A DNA stretch of 64,000 nucleotides from Nocardioides marinus (lineage in GTDB: Bacteria; Pseudomonadota; Alphaproteobacteria; Rhodobacterales; Rhodobacteraceae): positions 62,001 through 126,000 of the forward strand of contig JAHVJD010000002.1 in NCBI GenBank assembly GCA_019801415.1, given 5' to 3'. The position numbers were made by a program, and so were the translations under genes. Below, piece after piece: positions 42,466 to 50,603 of the stretch. Under the pieces are notes generated by a model, which was given only the letters and a program-made list of their open reading frames with translations, was not told the origin of the DNA and did not search any database. Positions within the stretch are counted from its first letter, which is position 1, and the number at the start of each line of letters is the position of its first letter.

Positions 42466-42729
42466 TTACATGCCCAAGGCTTCTTTATACATTTCAAGTA
42501 CCGCCTCTTCCTCGGCGATATCATTTTCATCGCGCTTGCGCAGGGCAATGATCTTGCGCAGGACCTTGGTGTCATAACCACGACCCTTGGCTTCTGCCAT
42601 GACCTCTTTCTGCTGCTCGGCGATGGTTTTCTTTTCCTCATCCAGCCGCTCAAACCGTTCCACGAACTGGCGCAGTTCGCCGGCTGTCACACGGTAGTTT
42701 TCGCTTTTCTCGTCTTCGGTCATATCCAT
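42466..42729 (-). CDS. gapR: GapR/DUF2312 nucleoid-associated protein
   Basis: The 87-residue protein matches the DUF2312 family, whose Caulobacter member GapR binds overtwisted AT-rich DNA ahead of replication forks. Visible features are the coiled-coil start AGELRQFVERFERLDEEKKT, the basic EVMAEAKGRGYDTKVLRKII stretch and the acidic end NDIAEEEAVLEMYKEALGM. I chose the ATG with ggag seven bases upstream; another ATG lies two codons on. It is a single gene, convergent with the GT-C gene. Confidence 0.93.
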   Translation of the reverse strand: MDMTEDEKSENYRVTAGELRQFVERFERLDEEKKTIAEQQKEVMAEAKGRGYDTKVLRKIIALRKRDENDIAEEEAVLEMYKEALGM

Positions 42730-42926
42730 CTGCGGCTCCGTCGGCACTTGCTGTCAGTTGCTGTCAGCGCAAGGGGATAGCGCCCCGCCCGCTGCGCCGC
42801 AAGCCGGCAAAGGCGTCGAGAGGGATTAACCGCTCAGAACCGCATGGGCGTCTGGCAGGTGCAGCTGACTTGCGCTCCTGAGCAGGATCGGCTAGGCGCT
42901 GCGCGTCACGCGCAGGAGCAAGAAAC

Positions 42927-43145
42927 ATGTTCGATTTCATCGTCTGGGCCGGAGCCGCATTGTCCATCGCCGGTTTGATTGGGCTGCTGTGGTGCATCAT
43001 AAAAGTGGCCCGCGCGCGACGCCGCAGCTTGGATGACGAAGCCATGCGGGCCGTCGTCCAATCCGTGCTGCCTTACAACCTCGGCGCGTTGCTGCTGTCG
43101 GTCCTTGGCTTGATGCTGGTCATGGTCGGCATCTTCCTCGGCTGA
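42927..43145 (+). CDS. small two-helix membrane protein
   Basis: The 72-residue protein has two membrane helices (about 5-27 and 51-71) around a basic, Arg-rich cytoplasmic loop (KVARARRRSLDDEAM). A caggagcaag ribosome-binding site precedes the ATG. It is conserved in shape with many small roseobacter membrane proteins, but I do not recognise the family. It is divergent from gapR (197 bp). Confidence 0.7.
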   Translation: MFDFIVWAGAALSIAGLIGLLWCIIKVARARRRSLDDEAMRAVVQSVLPYNLGALLLSVLGLMLVMVGIFLG

Positions 43146-43230
43146 GCACGCGTCAGCGAGACGTGATCAAAGCCAAGCGACCACGCGCAACCATCTGGTA
43201 GCACAGCAGAAGATCAATGGACGCCAGTGT

Positions 43231-43446
43231 TCAGACCGGGATGTTGTCGAACATTTCCTCGACAGCGTCCTGAACCAGTGCAGCCTCCAGTCGGCGCAAA
43301 CGCCCTGGCACCGCGGCACCGTTCTGGCGCAAACGGTCGACGACCCGACTGAATTCGGGGCGCAGAGCCATGCGAACAGCCCCGTCGGCGCCGAGAATAC
43401 TCGCCTCTAGCGACCGGGCGCGGTGCAACAGATCCTCGTTTGTCAT
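43231..43446 (-). CDS. small hypothetical protein
   Basis: The 71-residue soluble protein has mixed charge, a mostly helical pattern and no Cys. A strong gggagga site lies seven bases before the ATG, which supports translation. I do not recognise the family. It is divergent from the persulfide-dioxygenase-like gene across 251 bp (43447-43697) in which I see no clear operator. Confidence 0.6.
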   Translation of the reverse strand: MTNEDLLHRARSLEASILGADGAVRMALRPEFSRVVDRLRQNGAAVPGRLRRLEAALVQDAVEEMFDNIPV

Positions 43447-43697
43447 GTTCAATCCTCCCTACCTGCAGGGAGTATGCCAGATTTCTGCGACAACAATGCA
43501 AAACTCGGGTAAAAACGCTCGCTAATGCCGCGAATTTAAGCAGGCTTGGAAGCGTCTCGGCACGGTCTGCTGCGGGATGCGGCACGCAAACAACCAGCAC
43601 CATAAGTTTCTTCGCGGCGCAAAGGTCGCGCTTGAAACACATTCCAAAAATGATATATGAAAACCTACCCCACTTCAGGCACGAGGGAGCGCTGCCA

Positions 43698-44561
43698 ATG
43701 ACCCCCGAAGTTCAGGCCTTTTTTGACGAGGCCACCAACACGGTCTCTTACGTAGTGAAGGAACCGGAAGGCAGCGCCTGCGCCATCATCGACGCGGTTC
43801 TGGACTACGATCAGGCTGCCGGACGCACGGCCACCACATCGGCTGATGAAATCGTCGCCTGGGTCGAGGCGCGCGGATTGCAAACGCAATGGATCCTGGA
43901 GAGCCATGTCCATGCCGACCACCTGTCAGCCGCCCCCTACCTGCAAGAGCAACTCGGGGGCAAGATCGGGATCGGTGAGCAGATCACCGTTGTGCAGGAC
44001 ACCTTCGGTAAAGTCTTTAACGAAGGGACACAATTCCAGCGCGATGGCAGCCAGTTCGACCGCCTGTTTCACGAAGGCGATGTCTTCATGATCGGCCAGA
44101 TGCGTGGGGAGGTCCTGCACACGCCGGGCCATACGCCCGCCTGCCTGACCTATGTGATCGGTGACGCCGCGTTTGTGGGCGATACGCTGTTCATGCCAGA
44201 CTTTGGCACGGCCCGCTGCGACTTCCCCGGCGGTTCCTCGGCAGAGCTTTACCGCTCCATCCAGAAGATCCTCGCCCTGCCCGATGCCACTCGGATTTTT
44301 GTCGGACACGACTACAAGGCGCCCGGCCGAAGCGATTACGCCTGGGAAACCACGGTCGGTGAGCAAAAGGCGCTGAACGTGCACATCGGGCAAGGTCGCA
44401 GCCTCGAGGAATTCGTGGAGATGCGCGATGCCCGCGATGCCACTCTGGGCATGCCGCGGCTGATCCTGCCCTCGCTGCAAGTCAACATGCGGGCAGGCCA
44501 GATGCCGGAACCTGACGAGCAGGGCGACGTCTTTCTGAAGATCCCCATCAACAAAATCTGA
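43698..44561 (+). CDS. metallo-beta-lactamase-fold persulfide dioxygenase-like hydrolase
   Basis: The 287-residue product has the metal motifs HVHADHLSAAPYL (about 70-82), HTPGHTPACLTY (about 140-151) and GHDYKAP (about 204-210), plus VGDTLFMPDFGTARCDFPGG, all typical of ETHE1/Blh-type persulfide dioxygenases that oxidise glutathione persulfide to sulfite. The start at MTPEVQAFFDEATNT is the usual N-terminus of the group. In related genomes it is grouped with a DUF442 protein and YeeE/YedE transporters under the sulfide regulator BigR; here the transporter genes survive only as fragments downstream. Confidence 0.9.
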   Translation: MTPEVQAFFDEATNTVSYVVKEPEGSACAIIDAVLDYDQAAGRTATTSADEIVAWVEARGLQTQWILESHVHADHLSAAPYLQEQLGGKIGIGEQITVVQDTFGKVFNEGTQFQRDGSQFDRLFHEGDVFMIGQMRGEVLHTPGHTPACLTYVIGDAAFVGDTLFMPDFGTARCDFPGGSSAELYRSIQKILALPDATRIFVGHDYKAPGRSDYAWETTVGEQKALNVHIGQGRSLEEFVEMRDARDATLGMPRLILPSLQVNMRAGQMPEPDEQGDVFLKIPINKI

Positions 44562-44576
44562 CACGTTAGAGCCTGC

Positions 44577-44794
44577 CAGGCGAATGGACTGGATCTGCGC
44601 GCTGGCTGGCGGCCTGATGATCAGACTCACCGGCCTGTAGATCTCGGCATCAGGGTGGCAAACGGCTACACGTCCGGCCACGGCGTCGGCGGCATTTCAT
44701 GACTGTCGTGGCGGGGGATTGTTGCCACGGTATTCGACATGCTGGCAGGTGTACTGCCCCTCGCGGTTACCCACCACCTCTGGGAGCTTGTCTG
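44577..44794 (+). pseudogene. remnant of a YeeE/YedE sulfur transporter gene
   Basis: In several frames the DNA encodes pieces of a YeeE/YedE protein: WICALAGGLMI near 44587, then VANGYTSGHGVGGIS (44656-44700, matching the family's NGCTSGHGVCGIS signature with its cysteines changed), a TGA, and WRGIVATVFDMLAGVLPLAV continuing to THHLWELV and a stop at 44792-44794. Stop codons (44638-44640 and 44699-44701) interrupt it, and most of the protein is missing. It lies between the dioxygenase-like and DUF442 genes, the usual place for the intact transporter. Confidence 0.75.
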
Positions 44795-44915
44795 ATGCGG
44801 CGCTTGTTCACGGCGATGGTTGAAGGGGCGCGTTTTCTTTGCCGCTTTGGCCTGCGGCATGATTGTCGCCCCGGTCTTCAACCGGTATCTGGACCGGCAG
44901 CAAACAACCGCGTAA
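44795..44915 (+). pseudogene. remnant of a second YeeE/YedE (DUF6691-like) gene
   Basis: An ATG at 44795 begins MRRLFTAMVEGA, like the N-terminus of the partner transporter subunit. After an internal deletion and frameshift the C-terminus is readable in another frame at 44835-44915: FFAALACGMIVAPVFNRYLD followed by RQQTTA and TAA. The paired decay of both subunits shows the transporter has been lost while its two enzyme neighbours stay intact. Confidence 0.65.
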
Positions 44916-44924
44916 AGACACATC

Positions 44925-45350
44925 ATGGAAGCACGTGAAATCACCCCCCGCTACTCGGTCTCGCCGCAGATCTCGGTCGAGGATCTGCCCGCAATTGTTG
45001 CCGCCGGTTTCAAAACGGTGATCTGCAATCGCCCTGATGAGGAAGTTCCCCCCAGCCATCACGCCGCAACCATCGGTGCCGCGGCCAAAGAGCTGGGTCT
45101 GCACTTTGAAGTGCTGCCATTGACCCACCAGACGATGACGCCTGAGAACGTGGCGCGCCAGCGTGCGCTGTACGAGAACTGCGAAGGGCCGGTCCTGGCC
45201 TATTGTGCATCCGGCACTCGTTGTTCGGTGGTCTGGGCGCTGAGCCAGGCAAGTGATCTGCCGACGGAGGAAATTCTGTCGCGGACACAGGCTGCTGGCT
45301 ATCAGCTTGACGGCCTGCGCCCAACGCTGGAGAGCCTGGCGAGCAGCTGA
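44925..45350 (+). CDS. TIGR01244/DUF442 family phosphatase-like sulfur protein
   Basis: The 141-residue product has the beta-lactamase-hydrolase-like (Blh N-terminal) pattern: ISPQ-like SPQISVEDLPAIVAAGFKTVICNRPDEE and the P-loop CASGTRCS (C-x5-R, about 90-97), as in dual-specificity phosphatases or rhodanese-like sulfurtransferases. In Blh proteins this domain is fused to the persulfide dioxygenase; here the two are separate genes 363 bp apart with transporter remnants between. It probably handles persulfide sulfur. Confidence 0.88.
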   Translation: MEAREITPRYSVSPQISVEDLPAIVAAGFKTVICNRPDEEVPPSHHAATIGAAAKELGLHFEVLPLTHQTMTPENVARQRALYENCEGPVLAYCASGTRCSVVWALSQASDLPTEEILSRTQAAGYQLDGLRPTLESLASS

Positions 45351-45566
45351 CGTCAAATGACTGGCCTCGCCCCTTTTGGCGCGGCCGGTTAGTGCGCGCC
45401 CGCTTTGCCCTAGGCTGATTTATGCGGTAGCTGACTTGCCGTGTTCCGGGCGAAGCACCCACATGCGGATATGGGGCACAGCGCACCTCCACACACCCCA
45501 CTATTCACGATAGCTGTTCCAACGCCGCCCTTGGGCACACCCCCTCACCTCAGGGCGGTGGGTCGC

Positions 45567-46883
45567 CTAGGTGCCTTCCTGCAAAGCAGAATCCAGCCCG
45601 GCGAGTTGAGAGATTTCAAGCGCAGCATCGCCCGGATCAAAATCGCCAAGGTCCGCTGCAGGCAGGTCCGGCAGGTCTGGCAAACCACCATCCAGCCCCG
45701 CATTAAACTCACCCATAAGTTCATCCGCGAGATCGCCGGTCAGTCCGCCGGAAAGGTCTCCGTCAAACCCATTGGACAGGTCACCGCCCATCGCGGGCTC
45801 AAGACCGCCAGCATTCCCCAAGGCAGGCGTTGCTTCCAATTGCGGCACCGCATCCAGTGCCATCGGGTCCTGCAGACCTTGGTCCGCGATGCCCATATCC
45901 AGCGTCGGCGCGCCGCCCGACAGGCCATCGGCCGCAGCCGCACCGCCCTCGGAAAAGGCCATCTCATCCGCCCCGACATCGCTGACCAGGCGCGTTCGCG
46001 TCTGGTTCAGGCGCACCGCACGTGACCCATTCAACTGCCCAAGCCGTCCTTGCGCGACCGATTGGCCGCCAATCGTCAGCAAATCCGTCTCATAGAGGAA
46101 TGCGGCATCCAGAGGCAGCAGGTCTCCCTCCTTGAGATTCGCAAACTCCTGCAGCGGCACGCGCATCTTGCACAGCACCGCGGAGAGTTCCGCCCTGATC
46201 GCGCCCATGTTGCCGCCCAAAGACGGTCCTTTCAAAGCGCCGCCGTTGGCCTCTTGCAGCTCTTCGGCGGTCGGCTCGGGCAGGACCAGCTTCATCACGC
46301 CCTGCATCGCCCCCGATGCGAGGTCCAGGTTCAGCTCGATCACCCGGTAATCTTCGGCCTCCAGCCCCAGCACGAGGCTGCGCACGGAATCCACCTGCGC
46401 CCCGAAGCGATAGCCCGAGAAGATGCCCTGATCCGTCTGCCCCTCCAGCATCGAGACCACCTTGGCGAAGCTGCGCTCAAGAAATTCGGCGGTCATGGCG
46501 GCGTCGGTCGGCGTGTAGGTCCGGCCCTCGGGCGGCATACCAATCACGGCACCAATGGTCTGTTTCTGGATCAAGGCGGTCACGGTTGCCGCGTCCATAC
46601 AAACCGCGCCCATGCGCCCCTGCGGGCAATCCAGCACCACCAGAAGATCGTCGTCGGACAATTGCGGTGCCAGGTCTTCGGGGGGGCGGTTACACTGCCG
46701 CGCGGCCAATACAGCCACCGGCAGGTCACACAAATCCGCTGCCGCGCGCGCGACGGAGCGGCGCAATGCCTTCAACGTTGGGGAGCTACCGGTCGAACTG
46801 GTCCCCTCTTTCGTCGCCGCAAGCTTGCGTGCAAGCACGCTCTGCTTGCCGCGGTCTGCCTCTGCTGGATTCATTTCAGACAT
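45567..46883 (-). CDS. FliM/FliN-like (SpoA-domain) protein with acidic low-complexity tail
   Basis: The 438-residue product has a FliM-like middle region (about 40-215) and a SpoA/FliN C-ring domain (about 230-300; LQEFANLKEGDLLPLDAAFL then SRAVRLNQTRTRLV). It ends in a 120-residue tail rich in Gly, Asp, Leu and Ala with repeated GGDLSNGF / GGLTGDLADEL-type units. C-ring proteins switch flagellar rotation, so a motor role is likely, yet no other flagellar gene is in the window. The tail is unusual. It is convergent with the DUF442 gene; 45351-45566 holds nothing recognised. Confidence 0.8.
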   Translation of the reverse strand: MSEMNPAEADRGKQSVLARKLAATKEGTSSTGSSPTLKALRRSVARAAADLCDLPVAVLAARQCNRPPEDLAPQLSDDDLLVVLDCPQGRMGAVCMDAATVTALIQKQTIGAVIGMPPEGRTYTPTDAAMTAEFLERSFAKVVSMLEGQTDQGIFSGYRFGAQVDSVRSLVLGLEAEDYRVIELNLDLASGAMQGVMKLVLPEPTAEELQEANGGALKGPSLGGNMGAIRAELSAVLCKMRVPLQEFANLKEGDLLPLDAAFLYETDLLTIGGQSVAQGRLGQLNGSRAVRLNQTRTRLVSDVGADEMAFSEGGAAAADGLSGGAPTLDMGIADQGLQDPMALDAVPQLEATPALGNAGGLEPAMGGDLSNGFDGDLSGGLTGDLADELMGEFNAGLDGGLPDLPDLPAADLGDFDPGDAALEISQLAGLDSALQEGT

Positions 46884-46967
46884 AGGCTGCCTTACCCGCC
46901 CTTCACGCGTCTCGTTTGCCCCTTTCTAGCAGAAAAAAGGTTAACAACTCCTGTATCCAAGCCATTG

Positions 46968-49646
46968 TCACGCCGCCTTTATTTCGATTTCCGGAATCGA
47001 AACCCTGAAGGCACCTCCGGCGTGGTCAGCAAGGTAGGTCACGTCCCCGCCCAATCGCTGCATGACCTCGCGACAGATTGCCAAACCGAGACCTGCGCCA
47101 CCGGCACGCTCGGGGCGCACGCGGGCAAATTTCTCGAAAATCATCTGCCGGTATTCCACCGGCACGCCACTGCCATTGTCCGTAAAATCGACGTGCAGCC
47201 GCCCCCCGGACAAATTGGCGGCAATGGTCAATTCCGGCTCCGCTGCATCGCAATACTTCTGGGCGTTGGAAATCAGGTTGATGAAAACCTGGGCCAGTCG
47301 GTCCAGGTCAGACGATAGCCGGAAGGTCTCCAGTTCCGGGCTGCGCCGCACCCGCAGCGGCCGTTCGGACCCGGCAAGAGCCGCGGCGATGGCGTGATCC
47401 AGAACCTCCGACAGGCAGCCTTCGCTGAGGTTCAGGTTAACCTGACCGTTTTCCAGCACACTGAGATCGAGGAGGTCGTTCAAAAGCCGTGTCAGCCGCA
47501 AGGTCTCATCGTGAATGATGCCCGCGTAGTGGCGCTGCTCCTCGGCGTTGAGCTGGCCATCGTCGCGCAGAATTTCCGAGAAGGCCCGGATTGAGGTCAT
47601 CGGTGTCCGGAGCTCGTGGCTGACCTGGCTAAGAAATGCATCCTTTTGCTTGGATATCTGCGTCAGTTTTTCATTTGTTTCCTGTAGTTTACGCGCCGTA
47701 TCAGACAACTCCGCGGACTGTGCCTCCAACCGGCTGGAGTATTCCAGGATCTGCGCGGTCTCATCCGCCACCGCAAGGAGGTCCTGCACGGAAACCGAGG
47801 ATCCCCCCACGATCTGGCCGATCATTGCATGGGCTGCCGCAGCCCCGATCGAGGCGCTGAGTTCCCGCTCCAGCCGTTCGAGGAACACCGGGGTGGGCTC
47901 TGGCAGGGTTCCGCGCCCGCCCTGGCGGCGTAACTCGCTCTGGAAAAGCGCCTGTGCCTCGGCCGCCCCAAGGATGCGCTGCGACATGATCATCAGGTCT
48001 TCGCTCTGCGCCACCGAACCGGTCCAGCCACCCGGCGCGGCGGAATGTTCAAAAACATTGACGAACTGCGCGCCCTGCAACCGCTCAAGCGGACTGGGAA
48101 AGCTGATGAGAGACACCACGCAGAACGCCAGTGCATTCAATGTCAGCGACCACATGACCGCATGAACGGTCGGGTCCAGCCCCTCGATGCCGAACAGGGC
48201 CTGCGGGCGCAGCCAGTCGAGACCAAACAGTCCCTCGCGCAGGATATGATCGGGCAGCAGACCCCCGCCAAGCGCCGGCAGCAGCATGGTATACAGCCAG
48301 ATCGCAAATCCGACCGTCAGCCCGGCCAATGCCCCGCTGCGCGTGGCGCCACGCCAGAACAGCCCGCCAACCAGCGCAGGCAGGATCTGCGCCACACCGG
48401 CAAAGGAAATCAGCCCAATTGCCGCGAGCGCTTCTGCGCCGCCGGACAGGTGATAGTAGAAGTATCCCAGCCCCATGACGGCGGCGATCGAAACCCGACG
48501 CGCCAAGAGCACCACGTCACGCACGTCGCCAGATACCGAGGCCCTGCGATCTTGCAGCCGCAGCCACACCGGCATCACGATGTGGTTCGACACCATTGTC
48601 GACAGGGCCATGGCCGCGACGATCACCATCGACGTAGCCGAGGAGAACCCGCCGAGAAACGACAGCATGGCAAGCCCTTGCTGGCCCTGCTGCAATGGCA
48701 GCGTCAACACGAACATGTCAGGGTTGCTGCCCTCTGGCATCAACTCAAGGCCGATGGCGGCGATCGGCACCACGAACATCGACATCAACAAAAGGTAAAG
48801 AGGGAACGCCCAGGACGCGATCCGCAGATGACGCTCGTCCTCGTTCTCGACAACCATCACCTGGAACATCCGCGGCAGGCAGACAAATGCGGCCGCCGCC
48901 AAAAAGGTCACGGTCGCCCAGCGGCTGCCATCCACGTTCCACTGGCCGATCTGTGACGCATCGATGCGCGCCAGCGCCTCTCCGGCTCCTCCGGCGACTC
49001 CCCAGACCACGAAAATCCCGACGGCCAGCAACGCCGCCAGTTTGACGATGGCCTCGAAGGCCACGGCCGTCACCACCCCGTGATGGCGCTCGTTGGCATT
49101 GAGGTTGCGGGTGCCGAACAAGATCGCAAAGACCGCCAGCCCACAGGCCACCCAGAACACGATTGACGTCTCGTTGTGGCCCCGCTGCGGGTCCGCTTCG
49201 GCGAAGATGGCGAACGACAGCGTGACGGATTGCAACTGCAACGAAATATATGGCGTCACCCCGATCACCGCGAGAATCGTCACCCCGGTCGCCAACAGGT
49301 TCGATTTGCCATAACGCGATGACAGAAGGTCCGCGATCGAGGTGATGCGCTGGCTGCGGCCGATCCGCACCAGTTTGCGCAGCCCCCACCACCAGCCCAC
49401 CATCACCAGTGATGGGCCGAGATAAATCGTGACGAATTCCAGTCCCGAGCGAACCGCGTATCCAACCGCGCCATAAAAAGTCCAGGCAGTACAATAGATT
49501 GACAGGGACAACGTGTAGATCAGCGGCGAACGCATCCACGCCGCGCTTCGCCCGCGCGACGCCATGCGGTCGGCCCAGAACGCGATGAAAAACAGGAAAG
49601 CGACGTAGGCGAGGCAAACAAAGACCAGCAGGTTCAGAGAGGCCAT
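46968..49646 (-). CDS. CrbS-like sodium:solute symporter-histidine kinase
   Basis: The 892-residue sensor has about 13 SSS-type membrane helices (residues 1-540), a linker/coiled region and a histidine kinase: phospho-acceptor H677 in SQVSHELRTPMTS, N-box NLISNAQKY (N near 794), G1 DFTDNGSGVP and G2 GGAGLGLAIC. CrbS/CbrA kinases of this build sense a carbon source or its flux; CrbS controls the acetate switch (acs). The ATG at 49646 (aggagg upstream) overlaps the preceding small gene's stop. A receiver-only regulator lies upstream on the same strand. Confidence 0.92.
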   Translation of the reverse strand: MASLNLLVFVCLAYVAFLFFIAFWADRMASRGRSAAWMRSPLIYTLSLSIYCTAWTFYGAVGYAVRSGLEFVTIYLGPSLVMVGWWWGLRKLVRIGRSQRITSIADLLSSRYGKSNLLATGVTILAVIGVTPYISLQLQSVTLSFAIFAEADPQRGHNETSIVFWVACGLAVFAILFGTRNLNANERHHGVVTAVAFEAIVKLAALLAVGIFVVWGVAGGAGEALARIDASQIGQWNVDGSRWATVTFLAAAAFVCLPRMFQVMVVENEDERHLRIASWAFPLYLLLMSMFVVPIAAIGLELMPEGSNPDMFVLTLPLQQGQQGLAMLSFLGGFSSATSMVIVAAMALSTMVSNHIVMPVWLRLQDRRASVSGDVRDVVLLARRVSIAAVMGLGYFYYHLSGGAEALAAIGLISFAGVAQILPALVGGLFWRGATRSGALAGLTVGFAIWLYTMLLPALGGGLLPDHILREGLFGLDWLRPQALFGIEGLDPTVHAVMWSLTLNALAFCVVSLISFPSPLERLQGAQFVNVFEHSAAPGGWTGSVAQSEDLMIMSQRILGAAEAQALFQSELRRQGGRGTLPEPTPVFLERLERELSASIGAAAAHAMIGQIVGGSSVSVQDLLAVADETAQILEYSSRLEAQSAELSDTARKLQETNEKLTQISKQKDAFLSQVSHELRTPMTSIRAFSEILRDDGQLNAEEQRHYAGIIHDETLRLTRLLNDLLDLSVLENGQVNLNLSEGCLSEVLDHAIAAALAGSERPLRVRRSPELETFRLSSDLDRLAQVFINLISNAQKYCDAAEPELTIAANLSGGRLHVDFTDNGSGVPVEYRQMIFEKFARVRPERAGGAGLGLAICREVMQRLGGDVTYLADHAGGAFRVSIPEIEIKAA

Positions 49647-49903
49647 CACCGCCCCTCCTGCCGCCCCGGCGAGACTGCTTGCCCCGTGTCACGGCCAATC
49701 CAATGTTCCGCCCACCGCTGCACCGCAAGGCTGAAGGCAAAACAGGCCACGATCAGCCCCGCCCAGACCGCAAAGACATAGATGATGGCAGTAGACATGC
49801 TGACGCCATCCCGCGCGGCCGGATGGGTGGAGGCTTCGGCCCACAACAGCGGCAAGGCCAGCAGCAACGCCCCAAGGACCGGCAATAACCTAGCGATATC
49901 CAT
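49646..49903 (-). CDS. small membrane protein coupled to the SSS kinase
   Basis: The 85-residue protein has two membrane helices (about 4-21 and 37-62) and a basic cytoplasmic tail. Its stop overlaps the kinase ATG (ATGA), as is usual for the small subunit that precedes SSS-type kinases or symporters. It may stabilise the sensor. The start at MDIARLLPVLG was chosen because the sequence before it is not membrane-like and reads as non-coding; a start further upstream is less likely. The region 49904-50123 holds nothing recognised. Confidence 0.72.
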   Translation of the reverse strand: MDIARLLPVLGALLLALPLLWAEASTHPAARDGVSMSTAIIYVFAVWAGLIVACFAFSLAVQRWAEHWIGRDTGQAVSPGRQEGR

Positions 49904-50123
49904 CAGCCGCCGACGCCGATAAGTCAGCCGTTCCGCGGGTGATCCAGTTTCACTCGGCACCTCATGGCGGAAATCCCTGCTGCGTCTGGCGCTCTTGGTC
50001 CCGTCTGGTCTGTCGAGGTCCGCCTCGGCGCTGCCTGCCTGCCTGTCGTACATGGCTGTTGCTCTGGACGTAGTGCCCGCTGGCACCTGTCTGTCATGGC
50101 CCTCGCCGGGTTTCATCGCGAGA

Positions 50124-50504
50124 TCATCCCTGCCCCGCCTGAGCATGCAGGTCGCGCACCGCGGTCAACACTTCGGCGTTGGAGAAAGGTTTGGTCATGA
50201 AACGCGTGACACCAGCCTTTTCGGCCATTTCACGATCGCGCAACTGACCGCGCGCCGTCAGCATAAGCACCGGCAAAGCCTGCATGTCCGGATGCGCCCG
50301 CAATTCCCGAACAATCTCCAGCCCACTTTTTCCCGGCAGCATGAGATCCAGTATCACGAGATCCGGTCCCGCCTGCCGGATCAACTCTACAGCTGCACTG
50401 CCTTCGGCGTGCGCGTCGACGTCCCAGCCATCTCGCGTCAACAGAAACCGAATGGCTTCGGTGATATTTGGTTCATCTTCAATCAGAACAACATGCCTGC
50501 CCAT
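50124..50504 (-). CDS. receiver-only response regulator
   Basis: The 126-residue CheY-like protein begins MGRHVVLIEDEPNITEAIRF with the acidic pair D10/E11, the phosphorylated D53 in VILDLMLPGKSG, Thr in VLMLTARG and K104-K105 area in FMTKPFS. It has no output domain. It precedes the SSS kinase gene on the same strand and is its likely phosphorelay partner. In gammaproteobacterial CrbS/CrbR the regulator has a LuxR DNA-binding domain, so a further output protein is needed here. Confidence 0.87.
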   Translation of the reverse strand: MGRHVVLIEDEPNITEAIRFLLTRDGWDVDAHAEGSAAVELIRQAGPDLVILDLMLPGKSGLEIVRELRAHPDMQALPVLMLTARGQLRDREMAEKAGVTRFMTKPFSNAEVLTAVRDLHAQAGQG

Positions 50505-50603
50505 TCGCAGCTCTTCCTCCCGACGCACCGCCTCCGGCCGGGCCGGCGCGGAGACGCTGTCCCCCTTGTTTCGGCGCAGGTTAGCGCCGGAGTTGCCCAA
50601 CTG

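Noticed and set aside
44699-44938. 79-codon open frame between the dioxygenase-like and DUF442 genes
   Set aside because: It is a mixed-frame passage through YeeE/YedE remnants; its translation contains no continuous family similarity, so it is reported as pseudogene fragments instead.
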